A DNA stretch of 25,326 nucleotides from UBA3064 sp023258775 (GCA_044355655.1 JBIKXS010000044.1:1-25326), one strand, 5' to 3'. Shown: positions 1 through 8,075, numbered from the stretch's first letter. Program-made: numbers and translations. The notes: generated by a model not told the origin, from the letters alone.

Positions 1-558
1 CTCCAAGCTTTGTATCGATTAAACGAGGACTACAAGCAAATTTGCTCAAAGGTTCCTGGTATCAAGCACCCGTACTTGAATGTCGGTGTCATCCATGGAG
101 GAACCAATACCAACGTGGTACCAGGCAGGGTCAGCTTCAAACTTGACCGCCGAATGATCCCGGAAGAAAACCCGCAAGCGGTGGAGCAAGCGATTCGCCA
201 AACGATTGCACAGGCCGCGTCGCAATGCCCTGGTATTGAACTCAAGGTATCGCGATTATTGCTCGCCGAGGCGTGGAAACCGCAACAAGGCAATGAGATC
301 CTGGTTGAAACCATCCAGGATCATGCACAAAGCATTTTTGGAACAAGGCCGCCGGCGCGGGGCACACCCTTATATACCGATGTGCGGCTTTACGGTGCCC
401 AAGGTATACCTGCCGTGATTTATGGCGCGGGGCCGAAAAGCGTGCTCGAATCCAACGCCAAACGCGCCGATGAGCATATCGTGCTCGATGATTTGCTCAA
501 GGCGACCAAGGTCGTGGCGCGAAGCCTGCTTGATCTGATGAGTCAGAAAAAAGCATAG
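1..558 (+). CDS. M20-family metallopeptidase/deacylase, C-terminal part (5' truncated by window edge)
   Basis: The reading frame is open from base 1 and ends at TAG 556-558, so only about 185 C-terminal residues are visible. The TTG at position 10 is not a convincing start. The visible part resembles the M20 (ArgE/DapE/ACY1/CPG2) family. It has a dimerisation-domain segment with 'HGGTNTNVVPG' and 'DRRMIPEENP', the usual sequence where substrate-binding residues sit. It then returns to the catalytic domain with 'GIPAVIYGAGP' and a late 'ADEH' whose His is typically a zinc ligand. Family members hydrolyse N-acyl or amide bonds of amino acids using two zinc ions in the cytoplasm. The substrate cannot be named from this fragment; acetylornithine or succinyl-diaminopimelate deacylase annotations are generic for this family. 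The gene is convergent with the DUF2156 gene, and the 111-bp gap contains a tandem-repeat array. Confidence 0.85.
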   Translation, partial: LQALYRLNEDYKQICSKVPGIKHPYLNVGVIHGGTNTNVVPGRVSFKLDRRMIPEENPQAVEQAIRQTIAQAASQCPGIELKVSRLLLAEAWKPQQGNEILVETIQDHAQSIFGTRPPARGTPLYTDVRLYGAQGIPAVIYGAGPKSVLESNAKRADEHIVLDDLLKATKVVARSLLDLMSQKKA

Positions 559-566
559 CGATCGTT

Positions 567-648
567 TAGCTGGACTCGGACTCATCTAAGGTGGCTAGGG
601 GGTTCGGGCTCATCTGAAGCGCTAGGGGGCGCGGGCTCATCTCAACCG
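567..648. repeat. Imperfect ~27-bp tandem repeat, three units, in a convergent intergenic gap
   Basis: Three units follow each other at about 567-594, 595-621 and 622-648. Units two and three begin 'CTAGGGGG' and all three share a 'CTCATCT' core at the same place. The first unit is clearly diverged. The array lies just after the stop codon of the M20 gene (556-558) and before the end of the convergent DUF2156 gene (670). I see no protein-coding potential and no strong hairpin. It is one of several short arrays in this window at unrelated sites. Confidence 0.75.
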
Positions 649-669
649 CCACGGAAATTCGAGCTCGCG

Positions 670-1548
670 TCAGGCCGCCAAGCTTAGGCGCCACTTGTTA
701 AGCATGGCGCAAGGACTATAACTACGTTTGGCCTGACGAAAATTCGCCAAACCCATATCTTGTTCGAAATTCAGCCAGCGAACATCTTGCGGTAAACGTC
801 TGGCAAGGTCATGAAACATATAAGGGTAAATCCCAGGGAATTCGTCATCGCCTTTGGCAAAACGAAGCACTTCGACTGATGGGTTTAGGCTTTGGGTGAT
901 CACAAACCCAAGCGGATAATCCCTTAAACAGTAAAGAAGACCTTTCAAATCATAACGGTCTAAGTCCTCAAGCGCTTCGATCAATGGAAGATCGTCGGTT
1001 TGCCCAACCTCTTTAGCCTTTTGCTTCATCCAACGCGCTAAGGTCTGTAAAACAAGCGAACGATGTTGCGATGTGATCGGTAAGACATGGATTGCATCAC
1101 GAGCAAGCAGTTGCATCATTTGCGCCTTGCGTTTGCGTAACTTGGGTCCTTGATAGTGAAGAAACTGTTCTTTAGGGTAAAGGTAATCAGCATCGTCGGG
1201 ACTGGCATACCAGGTCAAAGCAGGCAAATGTGCAGCCTTAAAGGCTTGCTCGATATTGATTCGCCAAGGATCAGGAATTGGATAAAGACAATCGAATTGC
1301 TCAAGTGCATGAAGCAGGATATCTGCTTTCACATGGCCTAAATCGCTAAGCGCTAAGGCATGCGCCTGACCGTCATAGGTTTTACCACGTAGCCAGTTGC
1401 TGCCTTCCAATCGATAATCATGCGCACGTCGAAACAAAAACAAATTCGCTGCATGAAAGTCGGAGGGGCAAGCGCCACCTAAATTCTTGGCGATGGCGCG
1501 AAGCGCTACTTGGGCCTTGTCAAAGTCTGCCCAAGTCTGCTCAGGCAT
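670..1548 (-). CDS. DUF2156-like (phosphatidylglycerol lysyltransferase C-terminal/GNAT-fold) protein
   Basis: About 292 residues from ATG 1548-1546. The frame is open further upstream to 1656, but the ATG at 1548 overlaps the stop of the preceding gene by 8 nt (ATGCCTGA), a typical translational-coupling arrangement, so I chose it. The C-terminal third carries 'LPQDVRWLNFEQDMG', 'FRQAKRSYSP' and 'MLNKWRL', which resemble the end of DUF2156 proteins (the conserved 'N.EQDLG...R..K.S..P......K.R' pattern). DUF2156 is a double-GNAT fold seen in the MprF C-terminus, which transfers aminoacyl groups from tRNA to lipids. In stand-alone soluble members the acceptor is unknown. No membrane segment is visible, so an MprF-like integral membrane role is unlikely. 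It is downstream of and coupled to the TIGR03084-like gene, which suggests a joint function I cannot name. Confidence 0.7.
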   Translation of the reverse strand: MPEQTWADFDKAQVALRAIAKNLGGACPSDFHAANLFLFRRAHDYRLEGSNWLRGKTYDGQAHALALSDLGHVKADILLHALEQFDCLYPIPDPWRINIEQAFKAAHLPALTWYASPDDADYLYPKEQFLHYQGPKLRKRKAQMMQLLARDAIHVLPITSQHRSLVLQTLARWMKQKAKEVGQTDDLPLIEALEDLDRYDLKGLLYCLRDYPLGFVITQSLNPSVEVLRFAKGDDEFPGIYPYMFHDLARRLPQDVRWLNFEQDMGLANFRQAKRSYSPCAMLNKWRLSLAA

Positions 1549-2362
1549 TGGCGAGCCATCGCGGGTGATATCGCCGCTCGCCCTTTCGAGGTGGTTCTGC
1601 TGGCGGGCCTGCAAAGCACTGGGCAATAGCCATCCATGATTGAGCCGCTGGGCCAATGACCGTCAACTCAGTATCTTCCCAGTTGCGGCGTTGAGTCACC
1701 ACCAGACAAAAATCCAGGGCCTCCCCTTGAATACGCTGACTTGAGCTCGGCTCGCCCCACTGCCAACGCGCTTGCTGAGGTCCGCGCAAATCGACGAAAG
1801 GTACTTGATCAGGAACATCGAGCTGGCGATTTCGGAAAGTCCACGCAAAAGTGCTCACACCAAGATGCGCGATCGGTTTGAGCACCTCAGAGGCAATACG
1901 AACCCGCCCAAGGCGATCGTAAATATCCTGCCCATGCGCCCAAGTCTCCATCATGCGGGCTGTTGCAAAGGATAGGGCGCTCATCGAAGGGCCATACCAA
2001 GGCAAACGGTCCTTAGGGCCTAAGGCTCGAAGTGCTGACATGAGTTGGAGAAAACGCTCGCGCCAGAGCCGACATAGCTCAAGGGGTTTAACCTGATGAT
2101 AGTGGCTCCTTGCCACTGCGCTTATAGGCTGGCCTTGCACCATCAGCTCGAGTAGATCCGTCGCGTGTCGACGGAAAGCAGACTCATCCTTGATCGCTAA
2201 CAAAGCCGCTTCATCGAAATAGCAAAGATGTGCTATTTCATCCCAAGCGGTCCATCCAAAAAAATCAGTGGGCAGCCACCATGCCGCCTCATCGAGTCCT
2301 TCAAGCTCATTGCATAAGTCCTCGTAAGCCGCCTGGAGCAACAATAGCGTCTCTTGCCACAT
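1541..2362 (-). CDS. TIGR03084-like DinB/maleylpyruvate isomerase-fold metal-binding protein
   Basis: 273 residues from ATG 2362, with a good ribosome-binding site (GAGG about 6 nt upstream on the minus strand). The sequence matches the TIGR03084 pattern: an N-terminal four-helix DinB/MDMPI-like domain with 'WTAWDEIAHLCYFDEAAL' around residues 37-54 and 'MMETWAHGQDIYDRLG' around residues 137-152, whose histidines are the expected metal ligands. A C-terminal domain of about 90 residues follows ('FCLVVTQRRNWEDTELTV'). The fold is shared with mycothiol-dependent enzymes of Actinobacteria and bacillithiol transferases, but betaproteobacteria are not known to make mycothiol, so the cofactor or substrate here is open. 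The next gene overlaps its last 8 nt. It lies 176 bp downstream of urtE on the same strand with a repeat array in between, so it may or may not belong to the urt transcript. Confidence 0.8.
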   Translation of the reverse strand: MWQETLLLLQAAYEDLCNELEGLDEAAWWLPTDFFGWTAWDEIAHLCYFDEAALLAIKDESAFRRHATDLLELMVQGQPISAVARSHYHQVKPLELCRLWRERFLQLMSALRALGPKDRLPWYGPSMSALSFATARMMETWAHGQDIYDRLGRVRIASEVLKPIAHLGVSTFAWTFRNRQLDVPDQVPFVDLRGPQQARWQWGEPSSSQRIQGEALDFCLVVTQRRNWEDTELTVIGPAAQSWMAIAQCFAGPPAEPPRKGERRYHPRWLANA

Positions 2363-2440
2363 AGTTATCCTCGATCAAGGCTATCAAGGCATTATCACTC
2401 ATGACATCGACTAGCTCGCCTGCCCATTTGATAAAAACCA

Positions 2441-2534
2441 TACACATAGCAGCCCGACATTCAGATAGCAACCAGACATTCAGATAGCAGCCCGACTTTC
2501 AGATAGCAGCCATAATTTCAGATAGCTGTCCGCC
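2441..2534. repeat. 19-bp tandem repeat, about five units, directly downstream of urtE
   Basis: Units run at about 2441-2458, 2459-2477, 2478-2496, 2497-2515 and 2516-2534. The plus-strand consensus is close to ATTCAGATAGCAGCCCGAC, with the 'CAGATAGC' core intact in four of five and degenerate in the first. The array begins 4 nt past the urtE stop codon (2541-2539 on the minus strand) and ends about 78 bp before the TIGR03084-like start. There are no unique spacers, so this is not CRISPR. The period is not a multiple of three. I see no strong stem, so a role as terminator or mRNA-end stabiliser is only possible. Confidence 0.9.
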
Positions 2535-2538
2535 TTTC

Positions 2539-3249
2539 CTAGACGGCAATCATCGACCGAACCTCATCCTTAGCCATGTCATGACCTTGGCCGCGCGCAA
2601 TAATCTGCCCGCGCGACATCACCAAATAATCGTCGGCTAAGGACTCTGCAAAATCGTAATACTGTTCTACCAACAAGATCGACATGTGTTGCTCGGTCGC
2701 CAAACGACGAATCACTCGGCCAATATCTTTGATGATTGACGGTTGAATCCCTTCGGTCGGCTCATCGAGCAACAAGAGCTTGGGTCTTGATAAAAGCGCT
2801 CTTGCAATCGCCAGCTGTTGCTGCTGGCCGCCCGACAAATCGCCCCCTCGACGGTGCTTCATTTGCTCAAGCACAGGAAACCATTGCATGACCCATGGCG
2901 GAATTCTCGAGCCATCGGCACCTTTCAAGACAGCTAGTCCACTCAGTAGATTCTCCAAGACCGTCAGGCGATTAAAGATTTCGCGCCCCTGCGGCACATA
3001 GGCAAGACCTTGAGCGACACGTTGGTGTGGGGCAAGGCCGAGTAGATCGCGTCCTTGAAGCTGCAAACTCCCACTACGAGGCGCAATCAAGCCCATAACA
3101 ACCTTGAGTAAGGTGGACTTTCCCACCCCGTTTCGGCCCAGCAAGCATGTAATCCTGCCAGGTCTAAGGCTGAAGCTCACATCGCGCAAGATATGACTAC
3201 CGCTATAAAATTGGTTGAGTTCGGACACCTCAAAAAAACTAGCGTCCAA
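2539..3249 (-). CDS. urtE: Urea ABC transporter ATP-binding subunit UrtE (TTG start)
   Basis: About 236 residues. It is the second ATPase of the high-affinity urea importer, powering UrtBC at the inner membrane. With the start used here, Walker A (GRNGVGKST) is at about 38-46, the signature LSGGQQQQ at about 138-145, and Walker B with LLLLDEPTEGIQPSI from about 158, a stretch characteristic of UrtE. I place the start at TTG 3249 and not ATG 3267. A GGAGGT ribosome-binding site lies at 3261-3256 with a 5-nt spacer before that TTG, and this leaves an 11-nt overlap with urtD. The ATG at 3267 would add six residues and bury the site. It is the last gene of the urtABCDE operon. Confidence 0.95.
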   Translation of the reverse strand: MDASFFEVSELNQFYSGSHILRDVSFSLRPGRITCLLGRNGVGKSTLLKVVMGLIAPRSGSLQLQGRDLLGLAPHQRVAQGLAYVPQGREIFNRLTVLENLLSGLAVLKGADGSRIPPWVMQWFPVLEQMKHRRGGDLSGGQQQQLAIARALLSRPKLLLLDEPTEGIQPSIIKDIGRVIRRLATEQHMSILLVEQYYDFAESLADDYLVMSRGQIIARGQGHDMAKDEVRSMIAV

Positions 3250-4018
3250 GATAGACCTCCACCACATTCGAGTCGGATTGAACTTGGCTCAGACTGCCTT
3301 CAGCAAGCACCGAGCCCTCGTGTAGTACCGTGACACGATGTGCAATTTTCGCTACAAACTCCATATCATGCTCGACCACCATCATGGAGTGCTTACCGCG
3401 TAAGTCCATAATCAAGGCAGCCGTGCGATCGGTTTCAGCATCGGTCATACCCGCAACTGGCTCGTCGAGCAAAATCAAAGCTGGGTCTTGAATCAACAGC
3501 ATACCGATCTCAAGCCACTGCTTTTGCCCATGGGACAGCTCCCCTGCCAGACGATCTGCGCTTTCCAGAAGTCCGACCGTGTCCAGCATCTCATCGACAC
3601 GGTCAACCTGCTCGGCACTAGGACGACCGACTAAACATCGCCATAACGATCGCCGTCCCGGTAAAGAAAGCTCGAGGTTGCTCCGTACGCTATGAGCCTC
3701 AAAAACAGTCGGCTTTTGAAACTTTCTGCCAATCCCCTTGTTGGCGATCTCGGTCTCAGTCAGGCGCAATAAATCGATTGTTTGACCAAAAAAGGCAGTG
3801 CCATGATCGGGCTTGGTTTTGCCCGTAATAATATCCATCATCGTTGTCTTGCCGGCACCATTGGGGCCGATCACACAACGAAGCTCGCCTCGATCAATCG
3901 TGAGCGAGAGCTTATTGAGGGCACGAAATCCATCAAAACTCACCGTAATATCTTCTAGATACAGGATTGGGCCATGCGAAGAGTCAAGACGGTCACGCGG
4001 CGCCGAACTTAAGCCCAT
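3239..4018 (-). CDS. urtD: Urea ABC transporter ATP-binding subunit UrtD
   Basis: 259 residues. It is the first ATPase of the urea importer. Walker A GPNGAGKTT is at about 51-59, 'RKFQKPTVFE' (the Q-loop region typical of branched-chain/urea ATPases) near 98, signature LSHGQ at about 161-165, Walker B LILLDEP at about 181-187, and the switch His in 'VVEHDMEFV' at about 214-222. LSHGQ in place of LSGGQ, together with 'EPVAGMTDAET', is usual for UrtD. ATG 4018 follows the urtC stop by one base (TGATATG), with GGAGG about 10 nt upstream inside urtC. The gene overlaps the urtE start. The first 16 or so residues are a poorly conserved lead-in. Confidence 0.95.
   Translation of the reverse strand: MGLSSAPRDRLDSSHGPILYLEDITVSFDGFRALNKLSLTIDRGELRCVIGPNGAGKTTMMDIITGKTKPDHGTAFFGQTIDLLRLTETEIANKGIGRKFQKPTVFEAHSVRSNLELSLPGRRSLWRCLVGRPSAEQVDRVDEMLDTVGLLESADRLAGELSHGQKQWLEIGMLLIQDPALILLDEPVAGMTDAETDRTAALIMDLRGKHSMMVVEHDMEFVAKIAHRVTVLHEGSVLAEGSLSQVQSDSNVVEVYLGR
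3256..3261 (-). promoter_or_regulatory. Ribosome-binding site deciding the urtE start
   Basis: The minus strand reads GGAGGT from 3261 to 3256, then CTATC, then TTG (3249-3247). This is a perfect anti-16S complement at ideal spacing, located inside the end of urtD. It is the reason for preferring the TTG over the upstream ATG at 3267. Confidence 0.8.
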
Positions 4019-4019
4019 A

Positions 4020-5111
4020 TCAGGTCTTCCTCCACGGTATAACCAAGCTTCCCGACTCTCGCCTGATCAAGCCAATCATGCCCTTAGGCAGAAATAAAGT
4101 AACTGCGACAAATACAAAACCGAGTACAAAAAGCCAAAGCTGTGGAAAGGCCACGGTAAACCAGCTCTTGGCGCCATTGACTGCGAACGCTCCCAAAATC
4201 GGCCCAATCAAACTTCCACGGCCTCCGATCGCAGCCCAAATCGCAATTTCAATCGACTGCGCAGGCGACATCTCACTCGGATTGATAATCCCTACTTGAG
4301 GCACATACAAGGCTCCGGCAATCGCGCTGATGATTGCTGCAACCACCCAGGCAAAGAGCTTGAAATGAATGCTTCGATAGCCGATAAACAGAAGTCTCGC
4401 CTCTGACTCGCGAATCGCCGTAAGCACTTGACCCGCTCTTGAGTTGACGATGTAACGACAAAAGAGATAGCTTGCTACCAAGGCCAAGGCCGATAAAGCA
4501 AGTAGGAGCGAACGCATGAATGGCTCTGCAATCGGATAGCCCAGGATCCTTTTGAAATCGGTAAATCCGTTATTACCTCCAAAACCCATATCGTTACGGA
4601 AAAATGCAAGCATCGCCGCGTAGGTTAGCGCTTGCGTCATGATTGAGAAGTAAACACCTTTAATACGCGAGCGAAACGCAAGATAGCCAAAGACAGCGGC
4701 GATCAAGCCCGGCACCACAACGATGAGCACTAATGTTGCGGCAAATGAGTCGCTGAGGCTCCAGTACCAGGGCAATGCCTTCCAGTCGAGAAAGACCATG
4801 AAGTCGGGCAAGTCGCTTTGATACACGCCATCTCGACCGATTTGGCGCATCAAATACATCCCAAACAAATAACCGCCCAGCGCGAAAAACAAGCCCTGCC
4901 CTAAGGACAAAATCCCGGTGTAGCCCCAGATCAAGTCCATCGCAAGTGCCAGCATGGCAAAACACAAAAACTTCCCGAGCAAAGTCATCCAAAACGCAGA
5001 AATATGCAGTTCATGGTCGGCCGGGAAAGCACTGTGGGCAAGCACCATCCAAGTTGCGACCAACACCATCGCTCCGATCAAGCCCGGAGCAAGCCAAGCA
5101 TGGCCTCGCAT
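4020..5111 (-). CDS. urtC: Urea ABC transporter permease UrtC
   Basis: 363 residues, with multiple hydrophobic segments of the LivM-type permease family (BPD_transp_2). Recognisable stretches are 'MALAMDLIWGYTGILSLGQG' near residues 55-74, 'YFSIMTQALTYA', 'LTAIRESEARLLFIGY' (the EAA-like cytoplasmic loop that contacts the ATPases) and 'SIEIAIWAAIGGRGSLIGP'. It forms the urea channel with UrtB in the inner membrane. ATG 5111 overlaps the urtB stop by one base (TAATG), with a GGAG site about 5 nt upstream, so translation is coupled. The C-terminus is short, ending soon after the last membrane segment. Confidence 0.95.
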   Translation of the reverse strand: MRGHAWLAPGLIGAMVLVATWMVLAHSAFPADHELHISAFWMTLLGKFLCFAMLALAMDLIWGYTGILSLGQGLFFALGGYLFGMYLMRQIGRDGVYQSDLPDFMVFLDWKALPWYWSLSDSFAATLVLIVVVPGLIAAVFGYLAFRSRIKGVYFSIMTQALTYAAMLAFFRNDMGFGGNNGFTDFKRILGYPIAEPFMRSLLLALSALALVASYLFCRYIVNSRAGQVLTAIRESEARLLFIGYRSIHFKLFAWVVAAIISAIAGALYVPQVGIINPSEMSPAQSIEIAIWAAIGGRGSLIGPILGAFAVNGAKSWFTVAFPQLWLFVLGFVFVAVTLFLPKGMIGLIRRESGSLVIPWRKT

Positions 5112-6721
5112 TATGTCTCCGCACTGCGACCCTTGAGAGCGAAAAGCCCCTGCGGTCGACGTTGTATGAACAAAATAATAAAAATCAGTACTGTAATCTT
5201 TGCTAGAACAGCACCTGCAACTGGTTCAAGTATTTTTGAAATCGACCCAAGTCCTAGCGCCGCAATAGCCGTACCGGCTAATTGGCCCACCCCGCCCAGT
5301 ACCACCACCATGAAGGAATCGACAACATATTGCTGCCCTAAATCGGGCCCGACGTTGCCGATTTGAGACAGTGCAACCCCACCAAGCCCGGCGATACCGC
5401 AGCCAAATCCAAAAGTCAGCATATCCACGCGGTCGGTAGCAATCCCAGTGCAGGCAGCCATCGCTCGATTCTGGGTGACCGCTCTAACAAAAAGACCAGA
5501 TCGGGTCTTTTGTAGAACAAGATAAACCGCCCATAAAACTGCTAGGGCAAAGCAAAGAATCACAGCTCGGTTAAAAGGTATACCGATATCGCCTGCCAGG
5601 CTTATCGAACCCGAAAGCCAAGAAGGATTTTCCACTTCGACATTTTGGGCACCGAACATCAGGCGACAGCCCTGAATCAGCAGCAAACTCACCCCCCAAG
5701 TGCTTAGCAAGGTTTCCAATGGTCTGCCATACAGCCAGCGAAGCACAGATCGCTCCAAAGCCATCCCGATAAGGGCGCACAAAAGGAAAGCGGTAGGCAG
5801 TGCCGCGAGCAAGTACCAATCAAACCATGAGGCTGCAAACTGTCGAAAAAAGCCTTGCACCAGATAGGTTGCGTAGGCGCCAATCATCAGAAATTCGCCA
5901 TGCGCCATGTTGATCACACCCATCAGGCCATAGGTGATCGCAAGGCCAAGCGCTGCCAGTAAGAGCACGCTACCTAAACTTAGGCCTGAAAAAACCGCAG
6001 CCAGCATTTCGAAAATCCTGACACGCTCATCCATTTGCTTAAGCGCGAGCTTCGCAGCCTCTCTCACGCTTTCTTCTGGCTCTAAAAACTGTCCCGATTC
6101 CTTTCTCAAAAGATCCTGAAGTTTTCGCCTAACATGCACTTCATCGGATGCAGCAAGCAACCGTACTGCATCAAGACGGCGCTGCGCTTGTGTCGATTGC
6201 AAGCTGAGATTGGCTAAAGCCAGCATCAAGGCCTGCTTAACCTGTACATCCTGCTCTTTTCGGCCTAGCGATTCCATAGCATCCAAATACGCAATAGTTT
6301 CTGAATCCTGTAATCGTTGGGCCGCTGCAAGTCGTCGCTTCGTGTCGTCATGGCTCAAATCAATGAATGCCAGTGCCGCTTCGATCGCAGCCCTTAGCCG
6401 ATTATTGACAGTCACTGTTTCGGCTGACTCGGGCTTTTGCCTGCTATCGTTGGCTTCGATAAGACGCCATTCGCCCGATGGCAGGCGAAAGAGTCGTTCA
6501 TCGTCTAGAGCAAGCAGCGTCGCTGCCGCCTGTGGATGCGATGTCAAGGCGATCCTTTCAATCGCCATCATTCTTTTATCAGGATCATCGCTTAACAATT
6601 CATCGAGTACCGATCGAGCTATCGGCTCGATCGGTGTTTGAGCAGACAAGGGGCCAAGCGCCGAGAGGCTCATGAAGAGCGTCAACACAAGGCCTTGCCA
6701 GACATGACGATAGGTCCGCAT
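5111..6721 (-). CDS. urtB: Urea ABC transporter permease UrtB with N-terminal periplasmic domain
   Basis: About 536 residues. The start is a GTG-ATG pair (6724/6721); I take the ATG. Residues 1-27 form a signal peptide ending near 'PLSAQ'. Residues 30 to about 235 are a charged helical, HEAT-like domain ('PDKRMMAIERIAL', 'DAVRLLAASDEVHVRRKLQDLL') that should lie in the periplasm. The LivH-type permease domain follows, with 'GLMGVINMAHGEFLMIGAY' near 265-283, 'RAVTQNRAMAACTGI' (cytoplasmic coupling loop) and 'VVDSFMVVVLGGVGQLAG'. The N-terminal extension is common in UrtB and separates it from the shorter LivH. It lies 23 bp after urtA with no clear ribosome-binding site. Confidence 0.95.
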   Translation of the reverse strand: MRTYRHVWQGLVLTLFMSLSALGPLSAQTPIEPIARSVLDELLSDDPDKRMMAIERIALTSHPQAAATLLALDDERLFRLPSGEWRLIEANDSRQKPESAETVTVNNRLRAAIEAALAFIDLSHDDTKRRLAAAQRLQDSETIAYLDAMESLGRKEQDVQVKQALMLALANLSLQSTQAQRRLDAVRLLAASDEVHVRRKLQDLLRKESGQFLEPEESVREAAKLALKQMDERVRIFEMLAAVFSGLSLGSVLLLAALGLAITYGLMGVINMAHGEFLMIGAYATYLVQGFFRQFAASWFDWYLLAALPTAFLLCALIGMALERSVLRWLYGRPLETLLSTWGVSLLLIQGCRLMFGAQNVEVENPSWLSGSISLAGDIGIPFNRAVILCFALAVLWAVYLVLQKTRSGLFVRAVTQNRAMAACTGIATDRVDMLTFGFGCGIAGLGGVALSQIGNVGPDLGQQYVVDSFMVVVLGGVGQLAGTAIAALGLGSISKILEPVAGAVLAKITVLIFIILFIQRRPQGLFALKGRSAET

Positions 6722-6744
6722 CACAAGGCTTGAATCAAAATGTC

Positions 6745-7995
6745 TTAGATGCTTTGCTTTGATTCATTGCCAGCAATAAAAGGGCTCCAGGGTTGTGCGC
6801 GTAGAGGTCCCTTAGTCTTCCACACCACATTGAACTGGCCGTCTGCTTTGACCTCGCCAATGAAGACAGGCTTGTGCAAGTGATGGTTTGTTTTGTCCAT
6901 GGTCACTTCAAAGCCACAAGGCGCTTTGAATTTTTGGCCACCGACGGCTGCAATGACTTTCTCAACATCGGTGGTTTTCACCTGTTCAACCGCCTGCTTC
7001 CACATGTGAATCCCAATGTAAGTTGCCTCCATAGGATCGTTGGTCACCACCTTATCGGCATTGGCGAGTTTTTTAGCCTTCGCATAGTCTCGATACATCT
7101 TGATGAAGGCATCGTTATCAGGATTTTTCAAGGACATAAAATAATTCCAGGCAGCAAGATGGCCCACCAGCGGTTTGGTATCGACGCCACGCAACTCTTC
7201 TTCACCAACCGAGAAGGCAACCACAGGTACATCCTTGGCTTTGAGCCCTGCGTTACCAAGCTCTTTATAAAATGGAACGTTCGAGTCACCGTTGATTGTC
7301 GATATCACGCAGGTTTTTCCACCGGCTGAAAACTTTTTAACATTTGCAACAATGGTTTGGTAGTCGCTGTGACCAAATGGCGTGTAAATCTCTTCGATAT
7401 CGCTTTCTTTGACGCCCTTACTCTTCAAAAAGGCGCGCAGAATTTTGTTTGTTGTCCTCGGATATACATAATCAGTACCGAGTAGGAAAAATCGCTTGGC
7501 GGCGCCGCCTTCCTTGCTCATTAAGTACTCAGTGGCAGGAATCGCTTGTTGATTGGGTGCTGCACCGGTATAGAAAACATTTTTTTCAAGCTCTTCACCC
7601 TCATATTGCACCGGATAAAAAAGCAAACTATTCAATTCTTTAAACACTGGAAGCACTGACTTGCGCGACACCGATGTCCAGCATCCAAAAACCGATGCAA
7701 CCTTGTCTTGGGAAATTAACTGTCTTGCCCGCTCAGCAAACAGGGGCCAGTTTGATGCAGGATCGACCACAACCGCTTGAAGCGGTCGACCTGTTACACC
7801 TCCCTTTGCATTGATCTGATCGATCGTCATCAGTGCAGTCTCTTTGAGCGCCGTCTCCGATATCGCCATCGTGCCGGACAGGGAATGCAAGATGCCCACT
7901 TTAATGGGCTCTTTACTTTGACTGAAAGCGGTCGAAATCGAGCTGCAACTAAGCGCAACGGCACTGCTGCCCTGCAGGAAATGTCTACGATCCAT
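6745..7995 (-). CDS. urtA: Urea ABC transporter substrate-binding protein UrtA
   Basis: 416 residues, a periplasmic binding protein of the branched-chain amino acid/amide type (Peripla_BP family) that delivers urea to UrtBC. The N-terminus 'MDRRHFLQGSSAVALSC' has twin arginines followed by H-F-L and a hydrophobic stretch, which fits a Tat-type signal. Family markers are 'IKVGILHSLSGTMAISE' near 31-47, 'FGCWTSVSRKSVLPVFKE', 'LLFYPVQYEGEE' and 'NHHLHKPVFIGEV' near the C-terminus, all close to known UrtA sequences. ATG 7995 is preceded by GGAG about 8 nt upstream. It is the first gene of the operon and sits behind a sigma-54-like promoter (8058-8075). Confidence 0.96.
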   Translation of the reverse strand: MDRRHFLQGSSAVALSCSSISTAFSQSKEPIKVGILHSLSGTMAISETALKETALMTIDQINAKGGVTGRPLQAVVVDPASNWPLFAERARQLISQDKVASVFGCWTSVSRKSVLPVFKELNSLLFYPVQYEGEELEKNVFYTGAAPNQQAIPATEYLMSKEGGAAKRFFLLGTDYVYPRTTNKILRAFLKSKGVKESDIEEIYTPFGHSDYQTIVANVKKFSAGGKTCVISTINGDSNVPFYKELGNAGLKAKDVPVVAFSVGEEELRGVDTKPLVGHLAAWNYFMSLKNPDNDAFIKMYRDYAKAKKLANADKVVTNDPMEATYIGIHMWKQAVEQVKTTDVEKVIAAVGGQKFKAPCGFEVTMDKTNHHLHKPVFIGEVKADGQFNVVWKTKGPLRAQPWSPFIAGNESKQSI

Positions 7996-8057
7996 AGTTC
8001 ACTCCAAGGAGGTTGATTTGTTGATGACGCAAAAGGCTTATTTGCCTCAATGCATCT

Positions 8058-8075
8058 ATGCAACCCTCATGCCAA
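8058..8075 (-). promoter_or_regulatory. Sigma-54 (RpoN) -24/-12 promoter upstream of urtA
   Basis: The minus strand from 8075 to 8058 reads TTGGCATGAGGGTTGCAT. This matches the sigma-54 consensus TGGCAC-N5-TTGCW in all but one position (T for C), with the invariant GG (8073-8072) and GC (8061-8060) at correct spacing. Predicted transcription start is near 8048, leaving a leader of about 50 nt before urtA. Control of urea transport by nitrogen limitation through NtrC and sigma-54 is known in other proteobacteria. Its use here is inference from the sequence match and position. Confidence 0.75.

Noticed and set aside
1549..1656. N-terminal extension of the DUF2156 gene upstream of 1548
   Set aside because: It lies inside the preceding gene in another frame, and the ATG at 1548 gives a standard stop/start overlap.
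1541..2362. Mycothiol-dependent maleylpyruvate isomerase annotation
   Set aside because: Only the fold is shared; betaproteobacteria are not known to make mycothiol, so the specific function is not supported.
2441..2534. Possible CRISPR array
   Set aside because: Repeats are directly tandem with no unique spacers and there are no cas genes in view.
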